Below are positions 20,553 through 30,048 of a stretch of 64,000 nt of DNA, piece by piece. Location of the stretch: contig JAHDIH010000004.1 in NCBI GenBank assembly GCA_020630875.1, positions 369,500 through 433,499 on the forward strand, written 5' to 3'. The notes under the pieces are model-generated. The model was given only the letters and a program-made list of their open reading frames with translations. It had not been told where the DNA came from and did not search any database. The DNA is from Deltaproteobacteria bacterium (GTDB lineage: Bacteria; Myxococcota_A; Polyangia; Haliangiales; Haliangiaceae). Made by a program: the position numbers and the translations under genes. Position 1 is the first letter of the stretch. Every line of letters starts with the position of its first letter.

Positions 20553-20957
20553 ATGGCTAAACCAACCATAAAAGTTGTCGCCGCAGTAGTCGGGCACCAG
20601 GGACGATACCTGCTCACGCAACGACGAGCCCATGCAGTACTTCCTCTTCTGTGGGAGTTCCCAGGCGGTCGAGTGGAAGAAAACGAAGCCCCGAGCGCAG
20701 CGCTCATCCGCAACATTCGCAGTCGACTGGGTGTAACCCTAGAAGTAGTTGACATCATCGGCACCAACCACCACGAGTACTCCAATTACCTGGTGGAAAT
20801 GATCATGTTCGAGTGCCTGCTACCAGAAGGTCAAGTACCACAAGCAATCGGTGTAGAAGATATCCGCTGGGTTGGCTCAGAGGACATGAGTGATTATGAC
20901 TTTCCTCCGGCAGATGAACGATCTATGGACAAGCTCCTTGGTATCGTCAGTAACTAG
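20553..20957 (+). CDS. Nudix-fold protein with degenerate Nudix box
   Basis: 134 residues of MutT-like length and fold, with EFPGGRVEENE giving the first half of the Nudix box. The box GX5EX7REUXEEXGU reads G39, E45, R53, then N54 for Glu, S57 and R58 for the two metal-binding Glu, then G60. The catalytic acidic residues are therefore missing and hydrolase activity is doubtful. It may bind a nucleotide or act as a regulator. A TAATAT box ends about nine bases before the ATG and there is no Shine-Dalgarno. It converges on and overlaps the kinase gene by four bases. Confidence 0.82.
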   Translation: MAKPTIKVVAAVVGHQGRYLLTQRRAHAVLPLLWEFPGGRVEENEAPSAALIRNIRSRLGVTLEVVDIIGTNHHEYSNYLVEMIMFECLLPEGQVPQAIGVEDIRWVGSEDMSDYDFPPADERSMDKLLGIVSN

Positions 20958-22684
20958 AGAAACCGTCCAATAGCAAAAGCTACGATGAACGAAACCACCG
21001 AACTCACAAAAAATGTGAGAAGAGCTGCTCCTACTTGCGACTTTTCTTCAACTGCGAAATGTGGAGCACTTTGAACTAATACGAGTTCTTTTGCAGTGGG
21101 GCTCTCAGATTGCAAGATTCTTGTAGAATTGTCTCCAGAAGGAGGTTGCATGTATTGAGTACTCGCCTGGTTGACCGACGGCTGTTGCATGAACTGGGTG
21201 GCGTTTTCGGCATTGGATGCTGAAACCACAGGCGCTTGCATGAACTGGGTGTTGGCCTCTGAATTACTCACTACCGGAGGTTGCATAAACTGTGTATTCG
21301 CTTGGGCGGTAGCCGCCGCAGGAGCTCCGTACTTTTGCAGGATTTCCGCAGTGGATAACCCTTCCCCTGGTCGAATGGTTTCAGCCTCATGAGCAGAAGC
21401 GGAAGTCATCATCATCGTTCGCTTCGCGTCGGGACTGGGAGGAGGTCCTGGGACGGATGGTCGTTCCGGTTCAGTGTCAGGTCCCTCAGGTTGAGTATCT
21501 ACTAAAGGTGTTGTTGGTTGTATGGAACTCGCACGAGGTCGTTCAGGTGCAGTTTCAGGCGCACTCACTCGCCTCGCTCTTAGTGGGTCGGTGGGAGGCG
21601 CGCTTGTATTTCTGATGTTGCTTGATGTAGTGACGTTGTGAGCGGCACGTGGAGGGTTTGAATACTCAATTGGCGGCTCAACATGAACGACAGGATATTG
21701 CTGAGTAACAGCTTTGAATAACTGCTGCATCGATAAGATTGAATCCGCATGCTGTCTTTCCACATACGACTCCAGCGCCGCTCTAGAAATGTCAATGTTA
21801 GCTCGGTCGGCAAACCCTGTAAGCGCTTCTGCGAAGATAGAAGCTTGTTGTATTCTTTTGTCAGGAGAATACGAGAGCGCCGTCATGATGATGTCAGATA
21901 GTTCACGAGGAATTCCAAATTTCGCTTCTGGAGAATCTACGTTCCCCTCCAATATCGCTTGGTAAGTGTCATAGGCACTTTCACGCTTGAACAATCTGGT
22001 CGATGTAGTCAGCTCGTACAAAACCGTACCGAGCGAAAAAATGTCAGAACGGTGGTCCACCCCACCTGCCCCTCGGCACTGCTCTGGCGACATGTACGCA
22101 AATTTACCTTTGACCGTTCCTGCCTTGGTGTGAACTTTCGTATTTGCCGACTTTGCGATTCCAAAATCTACTAGCTTGATCAGTCCATTAAAGCTGATCA
22201 TCAAGTTTTGAGGAGAAACGTCTCGGTGAATGATTCCCAAGGGTTTTCCATTTTGCATTCGAGTATGGGCGTGAGTGAGACCAAGGCACGCTTGCTTTAC
22301 AATCGCTACCGCAATATTAGTCGGCAATTGTTCTGAACGTTTCGTGAGTTTGTTCGTCAGCTCTGTTACGGAAAAACCCGGAACGTGTTCCATCACAAGA
22401 AATGGAGTACCCTCGTGAAATCCTAAATCGATCACTTTGGCTACATTTGGGTGATGAAGGATTGCTCCAAGTTTCGCTTCTTCCACAAACATGGAAGTGT
22501 TTTCTTTGTCGTGGACAAGATGGTCGTGAAGAATTTTGACTACCACGTAGGTTCTAAAGCTAGCCAGCCCCGTGATACGAGCAAGGTATATCTCGGCAGT
22601 GCCGCCAACAGCTATCAAAGAAAGCAATTGGCATTGTCCCAAATGAAGGCCTGTTAACGTCCCTGGCTTTCCTGGAGCGCGCAT
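20954..22684 (-). CDS. Membrane-anchored Ser/Thr protein kinase
   Basis: 576 residues. Kinase domain 15-280 with all key residues: glycine loop AVGGTAEIYLA, Lys50, HRDVSPQN (153-160), DFG 173-175 and SPE 199-201. This is the PknB-like type abundant in myxobacteria. Residues 340-430 are Pro/Ser/Thr-rich and disordered. Residues about 440-530 carry four ATQFMQ-PP-type repeats. A single transmembrane segment at the very C-terminus (about 552-573) anchors it with the kinase inside and essentially no external domain. It phosphorylates Ser/Thr of unknown targets. Promoter features suggest a leaderless transcript. Confidence 0.93.
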   Translation of the reverse strand: MRAPGKPGTLTGLHLGQCQLLSLIAVGGTAEIYLARITGLASFRTYVVVKILHDHLVHDKENTSMFVEEAKLGAILHHPNVAKVIDLGFHEGTPFLVMEHVPGFSVTELTNKLTKRSEQLPTNIAVAIVKQACLGLTHAHTRMQNGKPLGIIHRDVSPQNLMISFNGLIKLVDFGIAKSANTKVHTKAGTVKGKFAYMSPEQCRGAGGVDHRSDIFSLGTVLYELTTSTRLFKRESAYDTYQAILEGNVDSPEAKFGIPRELSDIIMTALSYSPDKRIQQASIFAEALTGFADRANIDISRAALESYVERQHADSILSMQQLFKAVTQQYPVVHVEPPIEYSNPPRAAHNVTTSSNIRNTSAPPTDPLRARRVSAPETAPERPRASSIQPTTPLVDTQPEGPDTEPERPSVPGPPPSPDAKRTMMMTSASAHEAETIRPGEGLSTAEILQKYGAPAAATAQANTQFMQPPVVSNSEANTQFMQAPVVSASNAENATQFMQQPSVNQASTQYMQPPSGDNSTRILQSESPTAKELVLVQSAPHFAVEEKSQVGAALLTFFVSSVVSFIVAFAIGRFL

Positions 22685-22690
22685 TACTTG

Positions 22691-22721
22691 TTTATATCAA
22701 CTATAGCCGTACAATTGCCAA
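22691..22721 (-). promoter_or_regulatory. Predicted leaderless promoter of the Ser/Thr kinase
   Basis: Minus strand: TTGGCA (22721-22716), 19-base spacer, TATAAA (22696-22691). Only six bases separate the -10 box from the kinase ATG at 22684, so the transcript would start at or next to the A of the start codon. No Shine-Dalgarno is present. Confidence 0.45.
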
Positions 22722-22766
22722 TCATTTGACGGTCACTTGCATGCAACTATGAAATCAAGCGAAGAA

Positions 22767-23324
22767 CTAGAGCTCGAGCGTTTCTTTTTCCTTGGCTTCT
22801 CCAAGCGCATCTACCTGAGCGATAAACTTATCTGTGACATCCTGAATCACTTTTTGCCCCTTCTTGGAGTCATCTTCAGAAATCTCTTTAGCTTTCTCTG
22901 CAGACTTTATCATTTCGTTCGCATCTCGGCGGGCGCCCCGAACTTTAACGCGTGCTTCTTCCGTCATCTTTTTGATAATCTTAACAAGTTCTTTACGACG
23001 TTCTTCAGTTAGTGCCGGGATGGGAAGACGAATAAGATCTGAATCCACCACGGGATTAAGCCCCAAGTCAGATTTAATGATCGCTTTTTCGATATCCGCT
23101 AACAGGTTTTTTTCCCATGGCTTAATGGTGATCAACCTAGCCTCAGCCACATTACAGCTCGCCACTTGCGATATCGGAGTAGGAGTTCCGTAGTAATCAA
23201 CTTTAACACCATCTAGCATTGAAAGGTTGGCGCGACCGGTTCTTACCTTGGCGAGCTCTCGCTTGAACGCCTCGATACACTTGGTCATTCCTTCTTGTGC
23301 AACTTCTTTAGCTTCATCAGTCAT
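22767..23324 (-). CDS. frr: Ribosome recycling factor
   Basis: 185 residues with standard RRF blocks, including [21 protein letters not shown] and [17 protein letters not shown] with EF-G splits post-termination ribosomes. It is the last gene of the rpsB-tsf-pyrH-frr operon, starting three bases after the pyrH stop. Length is normal. Confidence 0.97.
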   Translation of the reverse strand: MTDEAKEVAQEGMTKCIEAFKRELAKVRTGRANLSMLDGVKVDYYGTPTPISQVASCNVAEARLITIKPWEKNLLADIEKAIIKSDLGLNPVVDSDLIRLPIPALTEERRKELVKIIKKMTEEARVKVRGARRDANEMIKSAEKAKEISEDDSKKGQKVIQDVTDKFIAQVDALGEAKEKETLEL

Positions 23325-23327
23325 TGT

Positions 23328-24077
23328 TTATTCTTCCGCAAATTTCGTTTCGCTATCGTCATTGACGATCAAGGTACCAATTAATTCACCTGAAACTGCG
23401 GCCCTAATATTTCCTGGTTTGGCCATTTCAAACACCACAATTGGTAGTTTATTGTCTCTGCAAAGTGCAAAAGCAGTCGCATCCATGACCTTGAGCCGTT
23501 TTTCAATCGCATCCTGAAAACTCACTTGCCGATAGAGTTTAGCTTCAGGATTTTTCGATGGGTCGCAATCGTAAACACCTCTTACCTTCGTCCCTTTAAG
23601 AAGCGCATCAGCACCAATTTCCATCGCGCGTAGTGCTGCCGCTGTATCCGTAGTAAAAAATGGATTTCCGGTGCCCGCGGCGAAAATGACTACTCTACCT
23701 TTTTCAAGGTGTCGAATAGCTCTCCGCCTGATGTAAGGTTCCGCGAGCTGCGACATTTCTATGGCAGACATCACGCGCGTGACCATCCCGCGCTTTTCCA
23801 TTGCGTCTTGAAGGGAGACTGCATTCATCACTGTGGCAAGCATCCCAACGTAGTCGGCCGTCGATCGGTCCATGCCGTTTGCAGACTCAGAGAGACCTCT
23901 AAAGATATTGCCACCGCCGACGACGATGGCAATTTCTACATCTAACTCTTTGGCTTTCGCGACTTCGTCAGCCACGTACCCCAACACATCAGAATCAATA
24001 CCGAAAGAGGCGCTCCCGACCAGTGCTTCGCCGGACAACTTCAGTAAGACGCGTCTCTTTCCGGAAGGAGGGTTCAC
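23328..24077 (-). CDS. pyrH: UMP kinase (PyrH)
   Basis: 249 residues, amino-acid-kinase fold: [10 protein letters not shown] start, VGGGNIFRG, the DTAAALRA nucleotide region and [12 protein letters not shown]. Converts UMP to UDP with ATP, usually hexameric and regulated by GTP and UTP. The start codon is GTG at 24077, sharing one base with the tsf TAG stop, with a CAGGA ribosome site in the tsf end, so translation is coupled. Conserved operon position between tsf and frr. Confidence 0.97.
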   Translation of the reverse strand: MNPPSGKRRVLLKLSGEALVGSASFGIDSDVLGYVADEVAKAKELDVEIAIVVGGGNIFRGLSESANGMDRSTADYVGMLATVMNAVSLQDAMEKRGMVTRVMSAIEMSQLAEPYIRRRAIRHLEKGRVVIFAAGTGNPFFTTDTAAALRAMEIGADALLKGTKVRGVYDCDPSKNPEAKLYRQVSFQDAIEKRLKVMDATAFALCRDNKLPIVVFEMAKPGNIRAAVSGELIGTLIVNDDSETKFAEE

Positions 24078-24727
24078 TATCCTGAAACCGCCTTTGCAAC
24101 TTCCGCTGCAAAGTCTTCCTCTTTCTTTTGTAGACCTTCACCGAGTTCAAACCTCACAAAGCGACGAATCTTAATGTTTTCACCAAGCTTCGCAACTAGC
24201 TCTTGATTGATTTGCGAGATTGTCTTTTTGTCGTCCTTCACAAAAGGTTGCTCAAGTAGTGCAAGCTCTCGTGACCACTTCTTAATCTGACCGTCCACAA
24301 TCTTATCAAGGACAGCAGCTGGTTTGCCGCTTTCTTTGGCAGTCTCAAGACGAATCGCCTTTTCCTTAGCAATCACTTCAGGAGGAATTTCATCCATCGT
24401 GACGTACTGAGGATTCATTGCTGCGATTTGCATTGCAATGTCTTTGAGAAATCCTACAAAGTCTTCGTTTCTAGCCACGAAGTCCGTTTCACAGTTTACT
24501 TCTAGTAGCACGCCAACTCGTCCGCCGTGAACGTAAGAGAACACAGCCCCCTCCGTTGCCACACGACCAGCTTTCTTGGCGGCTTTTGCTAGGCCTTTGG
24601 TACGCAAAAACTCGATTGCCTTTTCTACGTCTCCGCCGTTCTCAACTAGAGCTTTCTTACAATCTGACATTCCCGAGCCGGTCCGCTCACGAAGGTCCTT
24701 AATCATTGTTGCTGTAATTTTTGACAT
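24077..24727 (-). CDS. tsf: Elongation factor Ts
   Basis: 216 residues. N-terminal UBA-like module with [17 protein letters not shown] and the core motif CETDFVARN identify EF-Ts, the nucleotide-exchange factor of EF-Tu. It is of the short class, lacking most of the second core subdomain of the 283-residue E. coli protein, as in several other phyla. It sits five bases after rpsB and overlaps pyrH by one base. Confidence 0.97.
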   Translation of the reverse strand: MSKITATMIKDLRERTGSGMSDCKKALVENGGDVEKAIEFLRTKGLAKAAKKAGRVATEGAVFSYVHGGRVGVLLEVNCETDFVARNEDFVGFLKDIAMQIAAMNPQYVTMDEIPPEVIAKEKAIRLETAKESGKPAAVLDKIVDGQIKKWSRELALLEQPFVKDDKKTISQINQELVAKLGENIKIRRFVRFELGEGLQKKEEDFAAEVAKAVSG

Positions 24728-24732
24728 CGTAT

Positions 24733-25656
24733 CTATCCTTGAGTTTCTACTGTTTCCGTTGCAGCTGTTTCAGCTGGAGCTTCTTTGACTTCCACTGCTT
24801 CTGGCTCTGGCGCTGCAGAAGCTTCTGGTACCAGACGACTTCCGCCACTAGCAAGCTCAACTTTTGGTCCACCATCGGCTCCGCCGCTTACGTGAATGAC
24901 CTGCTCTCGTGGTCCCGAAGAATTCTTAGCTTTTTGAGCACCGCGCTCTTTAGCTAGTCGTTGACCAATAACGCAAGCGTCAGCAATCCGGCTAGCGAAC
25001 AGCTTGATCGAGCGAATCGCATCGTCGTTACCAGGAATGACGTAGTCGACTCTTGTAGGATCGCAGTTGGTGTCGGTTACCGCTACTACAGGGATTTCCA
25101 ACTTGTTTGCTTCAAAAAGCGCAATGTGTTCCTTACTTGGATCGACGATAAACATCAAACCAGGAAGTTTGCTCATGTTTTTAATACCACCGAGAGACTT
25201 CAACAGCTTCTCTTTTTGACGGCTAAGCGACAGTTGTTCTTTTTTACTGAGCCCTAGCAGAGAGCCATCTGTTTCTCTTTTTTCGAGATCTCGTAAGCGG
25301 TCCAGGGACTGACGAACGGTTTTGAAGTTGGTCAGGGTTCCTCCGAGCCAACGCTCCGTTACGTAGTACTGCCCAGCCCGATCGGCTTCCGCAGCAATGA
25401 CATCAGCCGCTTGTTTTTTAGTACCAACAAAAAGAACTTTCTCGCCTCGTGCCACTACATCAATGACAGCTTGGAACGCAGAACCGAACATGGTGACGGT
25501 TTGTTGCAAATCGATGATGTGTACCCCGTTACGAGCACCAAAGATGTAGGGCTTCATTCGCGGGTTCCAGCGACCAGTGTTGTGGCCGAAGTGAACTCCA
25601 GCATCGAGAAGGGCGCGCAGGCCAATAGGGTTTTCAGTTTTTTCTAGTGTTTCCAT
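24733..25656 (-). CDS. rpsB: Ribosomal protein S2
   Basis: 307 residues. The first 240 are canonical S2 ([52 protein letters not shown]). About 65 residues follow that S2 normally lacks: a Gly/Ser stretch and then an Ala/Glu/Pro-rich acidic tail ending TETVETQG. Start ATG with a strong GGAGG site. First gene of the operon. The tail is probably disordered; its role is unknown. Confidence 0.97.
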   Translation of the reverse strand: METLEKTENPIGLRALLDAGVHFGHNTGRWNPRMKPYIFGARNGVHIIDLQQTVTMFGSAFQAVIDVVARGEKVLFVGTKKQAADVIAAEADRAGQYYVTERWLGGTLTNFKTVRQSLDRLRDLEKRETDGSLLGLSKKEQLSLSRQKEKLLKSLGGIKNMSKLPGLMFIVDPSKEHIALFEANKLEIPVVAVTDTNCDPTRVDYVIPGNDDAIRSIKLFASRIADACVIGQRLAKERGAQKAKNSSGPREQVIHVSGGADGGPKVELASGGSRLVPEASAAPEPEAVEVKEAPAETAATETVETQG

Positions 25657-25832
25657 TTTTTTCCTCCGTTAAACCTCCGCAATCTTCATCGACAGAAAAA
25701 CACCAGTTAAGGCACGGAATTCCTATCTCCAACAGCGTGAGACGTTGTGCGCGCGTGGATATCATGACCAGCGAAATGGATCAAGACAGCTCGTAACAAG
25801 GCTTTACAAGAGAAAAGTGAACAGCGCTCACC

Positions 25833-26338
25833 TTAAAACGACCAACCAATATTCAGATTCACCAACGCCCCCAGGTTACTACCTTCTGCACTCTCTCCTG
25901 AGTCAGCCTCCGCGGCGAACACCGAATAGGACACACCAAGCTGAGCATCGAAGGTGAAGCCCGACGGCCAGATCTTTTTGAACCCTAAAAATGGCGCGAC
26001 AGATAAACCATTCGCCACCACTTGAATATCAGAATTTTCCGTACTTACTTCCGCCCACAAAGCCTCCGCTCCTAAATTCCATCCCGATGAAAGTTCCCCG
26101 AGAAGTAATATCGAAACTGACCGCCTGCTTCCAACACGGTGAATCCGTTGAACTTGCCTATTCCACCAATCGCGGCAAACGATGCTTGCTCTGAGACAGC
26201 AAATTCACCAGTTAATTCCAACGTACTAATGAGGCCGTGAATCGGAGAAATGGTAACGCTTACATTTTAGCGTCTGTCTTGTGCTGACGATGTTAGCGGA
26301 ATAAAAACTAGAACTGCTACCAAAGTAATTTTTTTCAT
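25833..26338 (-). pseudogene. Broken outer-membrane beta-barrel protein gene
   Basis: ATG at 26338 opens a clear signal peptide (MKKITLVAVLVFIPLTSSAQ), but the frame meets TAA at 26269-26267 right after it. The frame then continues with alternating hydrophobic strands to about 26112-26115, where the sensible reading shifts one base (RYYF... to LGELSSGWNLGAEAL) and goes on to the end at 25833, closing ...NIGWSF. A terminal Phe after alternating residues is the signature of an outer-membrane barrel. Total about 165 residues. Two lesions in one short gene indicate a pseudogene, or two sequencing errors. Only the last 75 residues remain as an intact frame. Confidence 0.72.
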
Positions 26339-26500
26339 GGCTTGAATTCAACATCGAACTTGAAACATTGCAAGCGAGAAATATAGATTGGGAATGGAGG
26401 GTAGCTCCCGTGGATAACACCAACTAACGAGCGCCATTACTTTCGTAACGAGCTACGAAGCTCTTTACTGAATCATTCTTTTTTGATTCTATGGCGGTTC

Positions 26501-26854
26501 ATGTCGAAAGTTACCATTTGGCACAATCCGCGATGCTCAAAGTCCCGACAAGCACTCGCGCTCCTTGAAGCAACCGAAGCGGAAGTTGAAATTGTTCTTT
26601 ACCTGGACAACCCACCTTCAAGACGAGAAATCAATAGAGTATTGAAACTGCTCGCGGTTTCACCGCGAGAGATTCTTCGCAAGCGGGAAGATAAGTATCG
26701 CGAACTGGGACTCTCCGACGAAGACATGACGAAGACGGAAATTGTAGGACTCATGGCGGAAAACCCAAAAGTCATTGAGCGTCCTATCGTAATCTGCGGC
26801 AACAAGGCTGCCGTGGGGCGCCCTCCGGAACTGGTTCTATCCGTAATCGAATAA
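26501..26854 (+). CDS. arsC: ArsC-type arsenate reductase (glutaredoxin-dependent)
   Basis: 117 residues from ATG 26501 (a TTG at 26483 is in frame but less likely). Active-site Cys12 lies in WHNPRCSKSRQAL, and the ArsC arginines appear in ILRKRE and ERPIV. The family reduces arsenate to arsenite via glutathione and glutaredoxin. Close relatives such as Spx-like and YffB proteins share the fold, but CSKSR fits ArsC. No arsR or arsB is adjacent, so a resistance operon is not present. Confidence 0.9.
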   Translation: MSKVTIWHNPRCSKSRQALALLEATEAEVEIVLYLDNPPSRREINRVLKLLAVSPREILRKREDKYRELGLSDEDMTKTEIVGLMAENPKVIERPIVICGNKAAVGRPPELVLSVIE

Positions 26855-26860
26855 CGAAAA

Positions 26861-27400
26861 CTAGTACGAGGACTGACAAGTCTGAGGCATGTCGTAGCCC
26901 AACAACTCACCAGTTAACGGGTCGGTACTGCAAGGAACGGTAGGTATGTCCATGATGCAGGTATCGTTTGGATCTTTACACCGACCAAGCAATTTCTCAT
27001 TGCATTGCTCTTCCGACTCAAACTCTCCAATGCCTAAAACCTTAAGCAAATCACCTGCAGCTCGACATCCCAACGCACTAGTGCATATGGCAGTCGTTGC
27101 TTCTAGGCAACTTGATTTGTTACCGCCGCAATTGGAAGTACAACCGTCCAAACAATCGGTAATTTCTGATACGTCTATGGGACCCTCTGTGGGGTCCGCG
27201 GGCTCGACAGCACACTCTTCCGTCGTGCCTCCATCCACTCTACAATCGAAATACTCTCTGCATTGTTCTGGAGTTGCATTATCGTTGCACATGCGCTTAC
27301 AGGTAGTTTGACAAGCCACACAGGCTTCCTGTTTATCCGTTTCGCCAACTCCAGCAGAACATGCAGTAAATACCAAAACTAATAACGCAACTCGAAACAT
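26861..27400 (-). CDS. Cys-rich lipoprotein, unknown
   Basis: 179 residues starting MFRVALLVLVFTAC, lipobox before Cys14. The mature part has about 20 cysteines spaced as small clusters (CVACQTTCKRMC, CLDGCTSNC), suggesting a compact disulfide-bonded extracytoplasmic protein. No named domain. It lies 60 bp downstream of the HhH barrel gene on the same strand and may be a late member of that operon. Confidence 0.75.
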   Translation of the reverse strand: MFRVALLVLVFTACSAGVGETDKQEACVACQTTCKRMCNDNATPEQCREYFDCRVDGGTTEECAVEPADPTEGPIDVSEITDCLDGCTSNCGGNKSSCLEATTAICTSALGCRAAGDLLKVLGIGEFESEEQCNEKLLGRCKDPNDTCIMDIPTVPCSTDPLTGELLGYDMPQTCQSSY

Positions 27401-27460
27401 GGGCGCTTGTTAGCATTGAAGCGAGTCCGGCGCACTAGAAAAATCGAGACGGTAAATCCC

Positions 27461-29587
27461 TTAAAATTTCCAACGATACGCCAGCCTAAAGCGATGCTCA
27501 GGGGATGGCTCTCGCAAAATAGTTGCCGCCCGTTCGTCAAGATGAAGTACCGTATCATAGCGGAAAGACAGAGTATGGGCTTTGCTTGGCTGATACACGC
27601 CCTCCATAAAACTCCAAATATTCTCCGCTAACCGTTGGTTATCATCAATGGCTTCACGCTTGTAACGAAGTCTTCCTCTAAAACGAAAGACGTCGCTCGG
27701 ACGCACAATAAGCGATGCGATACCGATCACATCTTGCCTTAGCTTCGTCATGCTCGACTCGTCGTCTTGCGCTGAATGCTGTGCTTGCAGTGCCACTGCA
27801 ATACGCTTGGAAGGACTGTAGCGAGCGCGGAGGATCGTTCTAAGTTTTTGCCCACGACACGGGATGGTTTCGCCGGTTTCATCATTGATATCGAACGTAA
27901 CCGAGAAACACTCGTCTTTTCCCCCATTCCTTAAGTCTTTGTTCTGATATTGCAGCCATCCAGCCAATTGCCAATCATCACGAACTTTGTAACTTCCGTA
28001 TACTTCTGCAAGTAGCTTTGGCGCTTCGACTGATGGCTGCACCCAAGTATCGAGTGTCAGCCGATAGCTGTGTCGCTTTTGTTGGTTGATGTAGCGGGCT
28101 CTTACTCCAGCTTCGTCACGAGCACGATTTCCAAAGTACTCATCAGGTGCAGCGATTGGTCTACCGTACGGGTTACTAAAATCTTGGTCGTAGAAACGGG
28201 CGGTTATTTCCGTCGTATTTTTCTTATTGGTTCGAATCGCTCGAGCCACAACACCAAACCCACCTTCTGTTGGGGTATTGTCAAAGGATTTGGCTGCTTC
28301 AAGCCCAATATCCCAAAGTCCGATTCCATGGGCGATGTCGACTCCCACAGCTCCAAAGTTTCCGCCGTACGGCAGTGCCGACCACTCTTGAAAGTCTAAA
28401 TCGATCCCTTCAGGACGCCACGAGATTCCGGACAGGTATCCGGTAGCGCCAACGTGGGTTCTGTCGTTGGCGTAATACGCCACATGTCCCCCTGCCACGG
28501 TTTCAACATAGATGTCTTGCAGCGTTTCAAAACTAAAGCGGCTTGATTGCGCAAGCTGGCCATTTTCACGATTGAAGATCTGAGGAGCAGCACATTGTGG
28601 GTCGTTATCATTGTCTGGGTCAGAACAACGTCCCCGGTCGTACAGCTCGTACTGATAAATATCTTTCGACTGATAGGAACCGAAGGCGTAGAGCTTAAGC
28701 CATCCACTGCCCATTTTTAACTTCGGTACCCCCACCGCTCCACCTAAAAAGCCCTGGCGAACGCGGAAGTCGGGAGCCCAATAGTCGTTGCGTTTGTCAT
28801 CGCATGGTCCGACACTAAGCTCTCCCGCAGCTTGGGTGCACGATCGCGCCAAGTCAGTTGACCTAAAAACAGTGTCGTCTAATCGAAAGCCGTTAGGTAG
28901 CGTCTGACCGGTATTGTCCATCACCAACCGTTGGCCAAAACCAATCCGATAAGTTCCTACTATCGCTTCAAAATTGTCAGACTCCCACAAGGCATAAGCT
29001 TTCCCGAACTCCACGCGTTCTCCCGCCGGTAGTGCTGAGAGCTCATCTCTGAGTGGATCGTAGGCAATGCCTTTGATTCCTTCTCTCGCAAAGGTACCAG
29101 CCAAGCCCACGGTTAGGTTTTTCCCCTTGGCGCGAGCACGCAAAGCCGCTGGCGGAAGTTGTCCTTCTCGACGACCAGTGGAAACAGTTTGAAAGTCTAC
29201 CCAACCTTTCATGCCACCAATACGTTTTCGAGAAATAGACAAGAAGGGAGCAATCGACAAAAACTTCCTCTCCGAGATGGCGGAGTACGCGATCAACTGA
29301 CCAGGATCTGAAAACTTACCGTTGGCTGCTCTTAGTTGCAATATTGCGTCAACATCTGCCAACGTTAGATTGGGAAGAGCAAACAGCTCGCGTCGAGTAG
29401 CTGTATTGATATCCACCCCGCGGAGCAACAAGTCTATCAAGGTGTCGTAGGACTCCTGGGAAATTTGCTCGGTAGTCAAAAGCTCTAACAGGTCTTCTTC
29501 ATCTTCTACTTCTACAAACGTTTCGAACTGTTCACCGTAAGCCGCAAAGGCCACGGTCAAGACGAACGCGATAACTCTTAGTTGCAT
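27461..29587 (-). CDS. Outer-membrane barrel protein with N-terminal ComEA-like HhH domain
   Basis: From ATG 29587 (chosen because MQLRVIAFVLTVAFAAYG is a clean signal peptide; GTG 29611 is possible) the protein has 708 residues. Residues about 58-118 contain the ComEA-type helix-hairpin-helix VDINTATRRELFALPNLT..., a non-specific DNA-binding module. The remaining about 560 residues alternate polar and hydrophobic strands and end AYRWKF with a terminal Phe, as in outer-membrane barrels. It is the last gene of the LTD-SNase operon, overlapping its predecessor by ten bases. A role in DNA binding or passage at the outer membrane is inferred. Confidence 0.85.
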   Translation of the reverse strand: MQLRVIAFVLTVAFAAYGEQFETFVEVEDEEDLLELLTTEQISQESYDTLIDLLLRGVDINTATRRELFALPNLTLADVDAILQLRAANGKFSDPGQLIAYSAISERKFLSIAPFLSISRKRIGGMKGWVDFQTVSTGRREGQLPPAALRARAKGKNLTVGLAGTFAREGIKGIAYDPLRDELSALPAGERVEFGKAYALWESDNFEAIVGTYRIGFGQRLVMDNTGQTLPNGFRLDDTVFRSTDLARSCTQAAGELSVGPCDDKRNDYWAPDFRVRQGFLGGAVGVPKLKMGSGWLKLYAFGSYQSKDIYQYELYDRGRCSDPDNDNDPQCAAPQIFNRENGQLAQSSRFSFETLQDIYVETVAGGHVAYYANDRTHVGATGYLSGISWRPEGIDLDFQEWSALPYGGNFGAVGVDIAHGIGLWDIGLEAAKSFDNTPTEGGFGVVARAIRTNKKNTTEITARFYDQDFSNPYGRPIAAPDEYFGNRARDEAGVRARYINQQKRHSYRLTLDTWVQPSVEAPKLLAEVYGSYKVRDDWQLAGWLQYQNKDLRNGGKDECFSVTFDINDETGETIPCRGQKLRTILRARYSPSKRIAVALQAQHSAQDDESSMTKLRQDVIGIASLIVRPSDVFRFRGRLRYKREAIDDNQRLAENIWSFMEGVYQPSKAHTLSFRYDTVLHLDERAATILREPSPEHRFRLAYRWKF

Positions 29588-30048
29588 GTTATTGAGGGAC
29601 ATTGAGACCACATTCCTTTTCCTTGTGATTGCGCCGTAGTTTGGCGAGACACAAATTCTTCTCTACGCGACGTTCCCGCGGGGGGAATATACAAAGCACA
29701 AGCGTAACCATCATCGACAAGCGACTCGTTCACACCAACGCCATCGACCGAAATAAGAGCTAGCAACCGACCAAATTGATCGGTGCATTGTTCATTGTCG
29801 TATTCGAGACTTATCGTTTTTTGTTGCACTAATTCTTCATTTCGCATCGTCGCCTCATCGAAAAAACACTCATCCAACTCGGGGGTGTTAATCAACAAGT
29901 AGCGAACACGCTCTCCTGATTCGAGGTCTATGGTATCACCATCGATCACTCTACTTACCACGCCGGTTGCTGGGCCACACGCGTCATCTTGTGGCGCGCA
30001 ACCCTGCACACTAAGGGCAAGTAGGATTAATTTGCTTAGGCGTTCCAT
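29578..30048 (-). CDS. SNase-family thermonuclease lipoprotein
   Basis: From ATG 30048 (156 residues) the protein begins with a lipoprotein signal ending SVQGC. Upstream in-frame codons to 30153 lie within the preceding gene and spoil the signal, so they were rejected. The SNc domain has VIDGDTID, the first catalytic Arg in GERVRYLL, Glu in NTPELDE and the second Arg in FGRLLALI. The usual Asp before TPE is Asn. Predicted Ca-dependent nuclease of DNA/RNA outside the cytoplasm. Overlaps the LTD gene by 38 bases and the HhH barrel by ten. Confidence 0.87.
   Translation of the reverse strand: MERLSKLILLALSVQGCAPQDDACGPATGVVSRVIDGDTIDLESGERVRYLLINTPELDECFFDEATMRNEELVQQKTISLEYDNEQCTDQFGRLLALISVDGVGVNESLVDDGYACALYIPPAGTSRREEFVSRQTTAQSQGKGMWSQCPSITCN

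Noticed and set aside
11380..22684. Established defence island around the giant ATPase
   Set aside because: Neighbours are ordinary (aldo/keto reductase, Nudix, kinase, lipoproteins); no other defence hallmark or mobile element is present.
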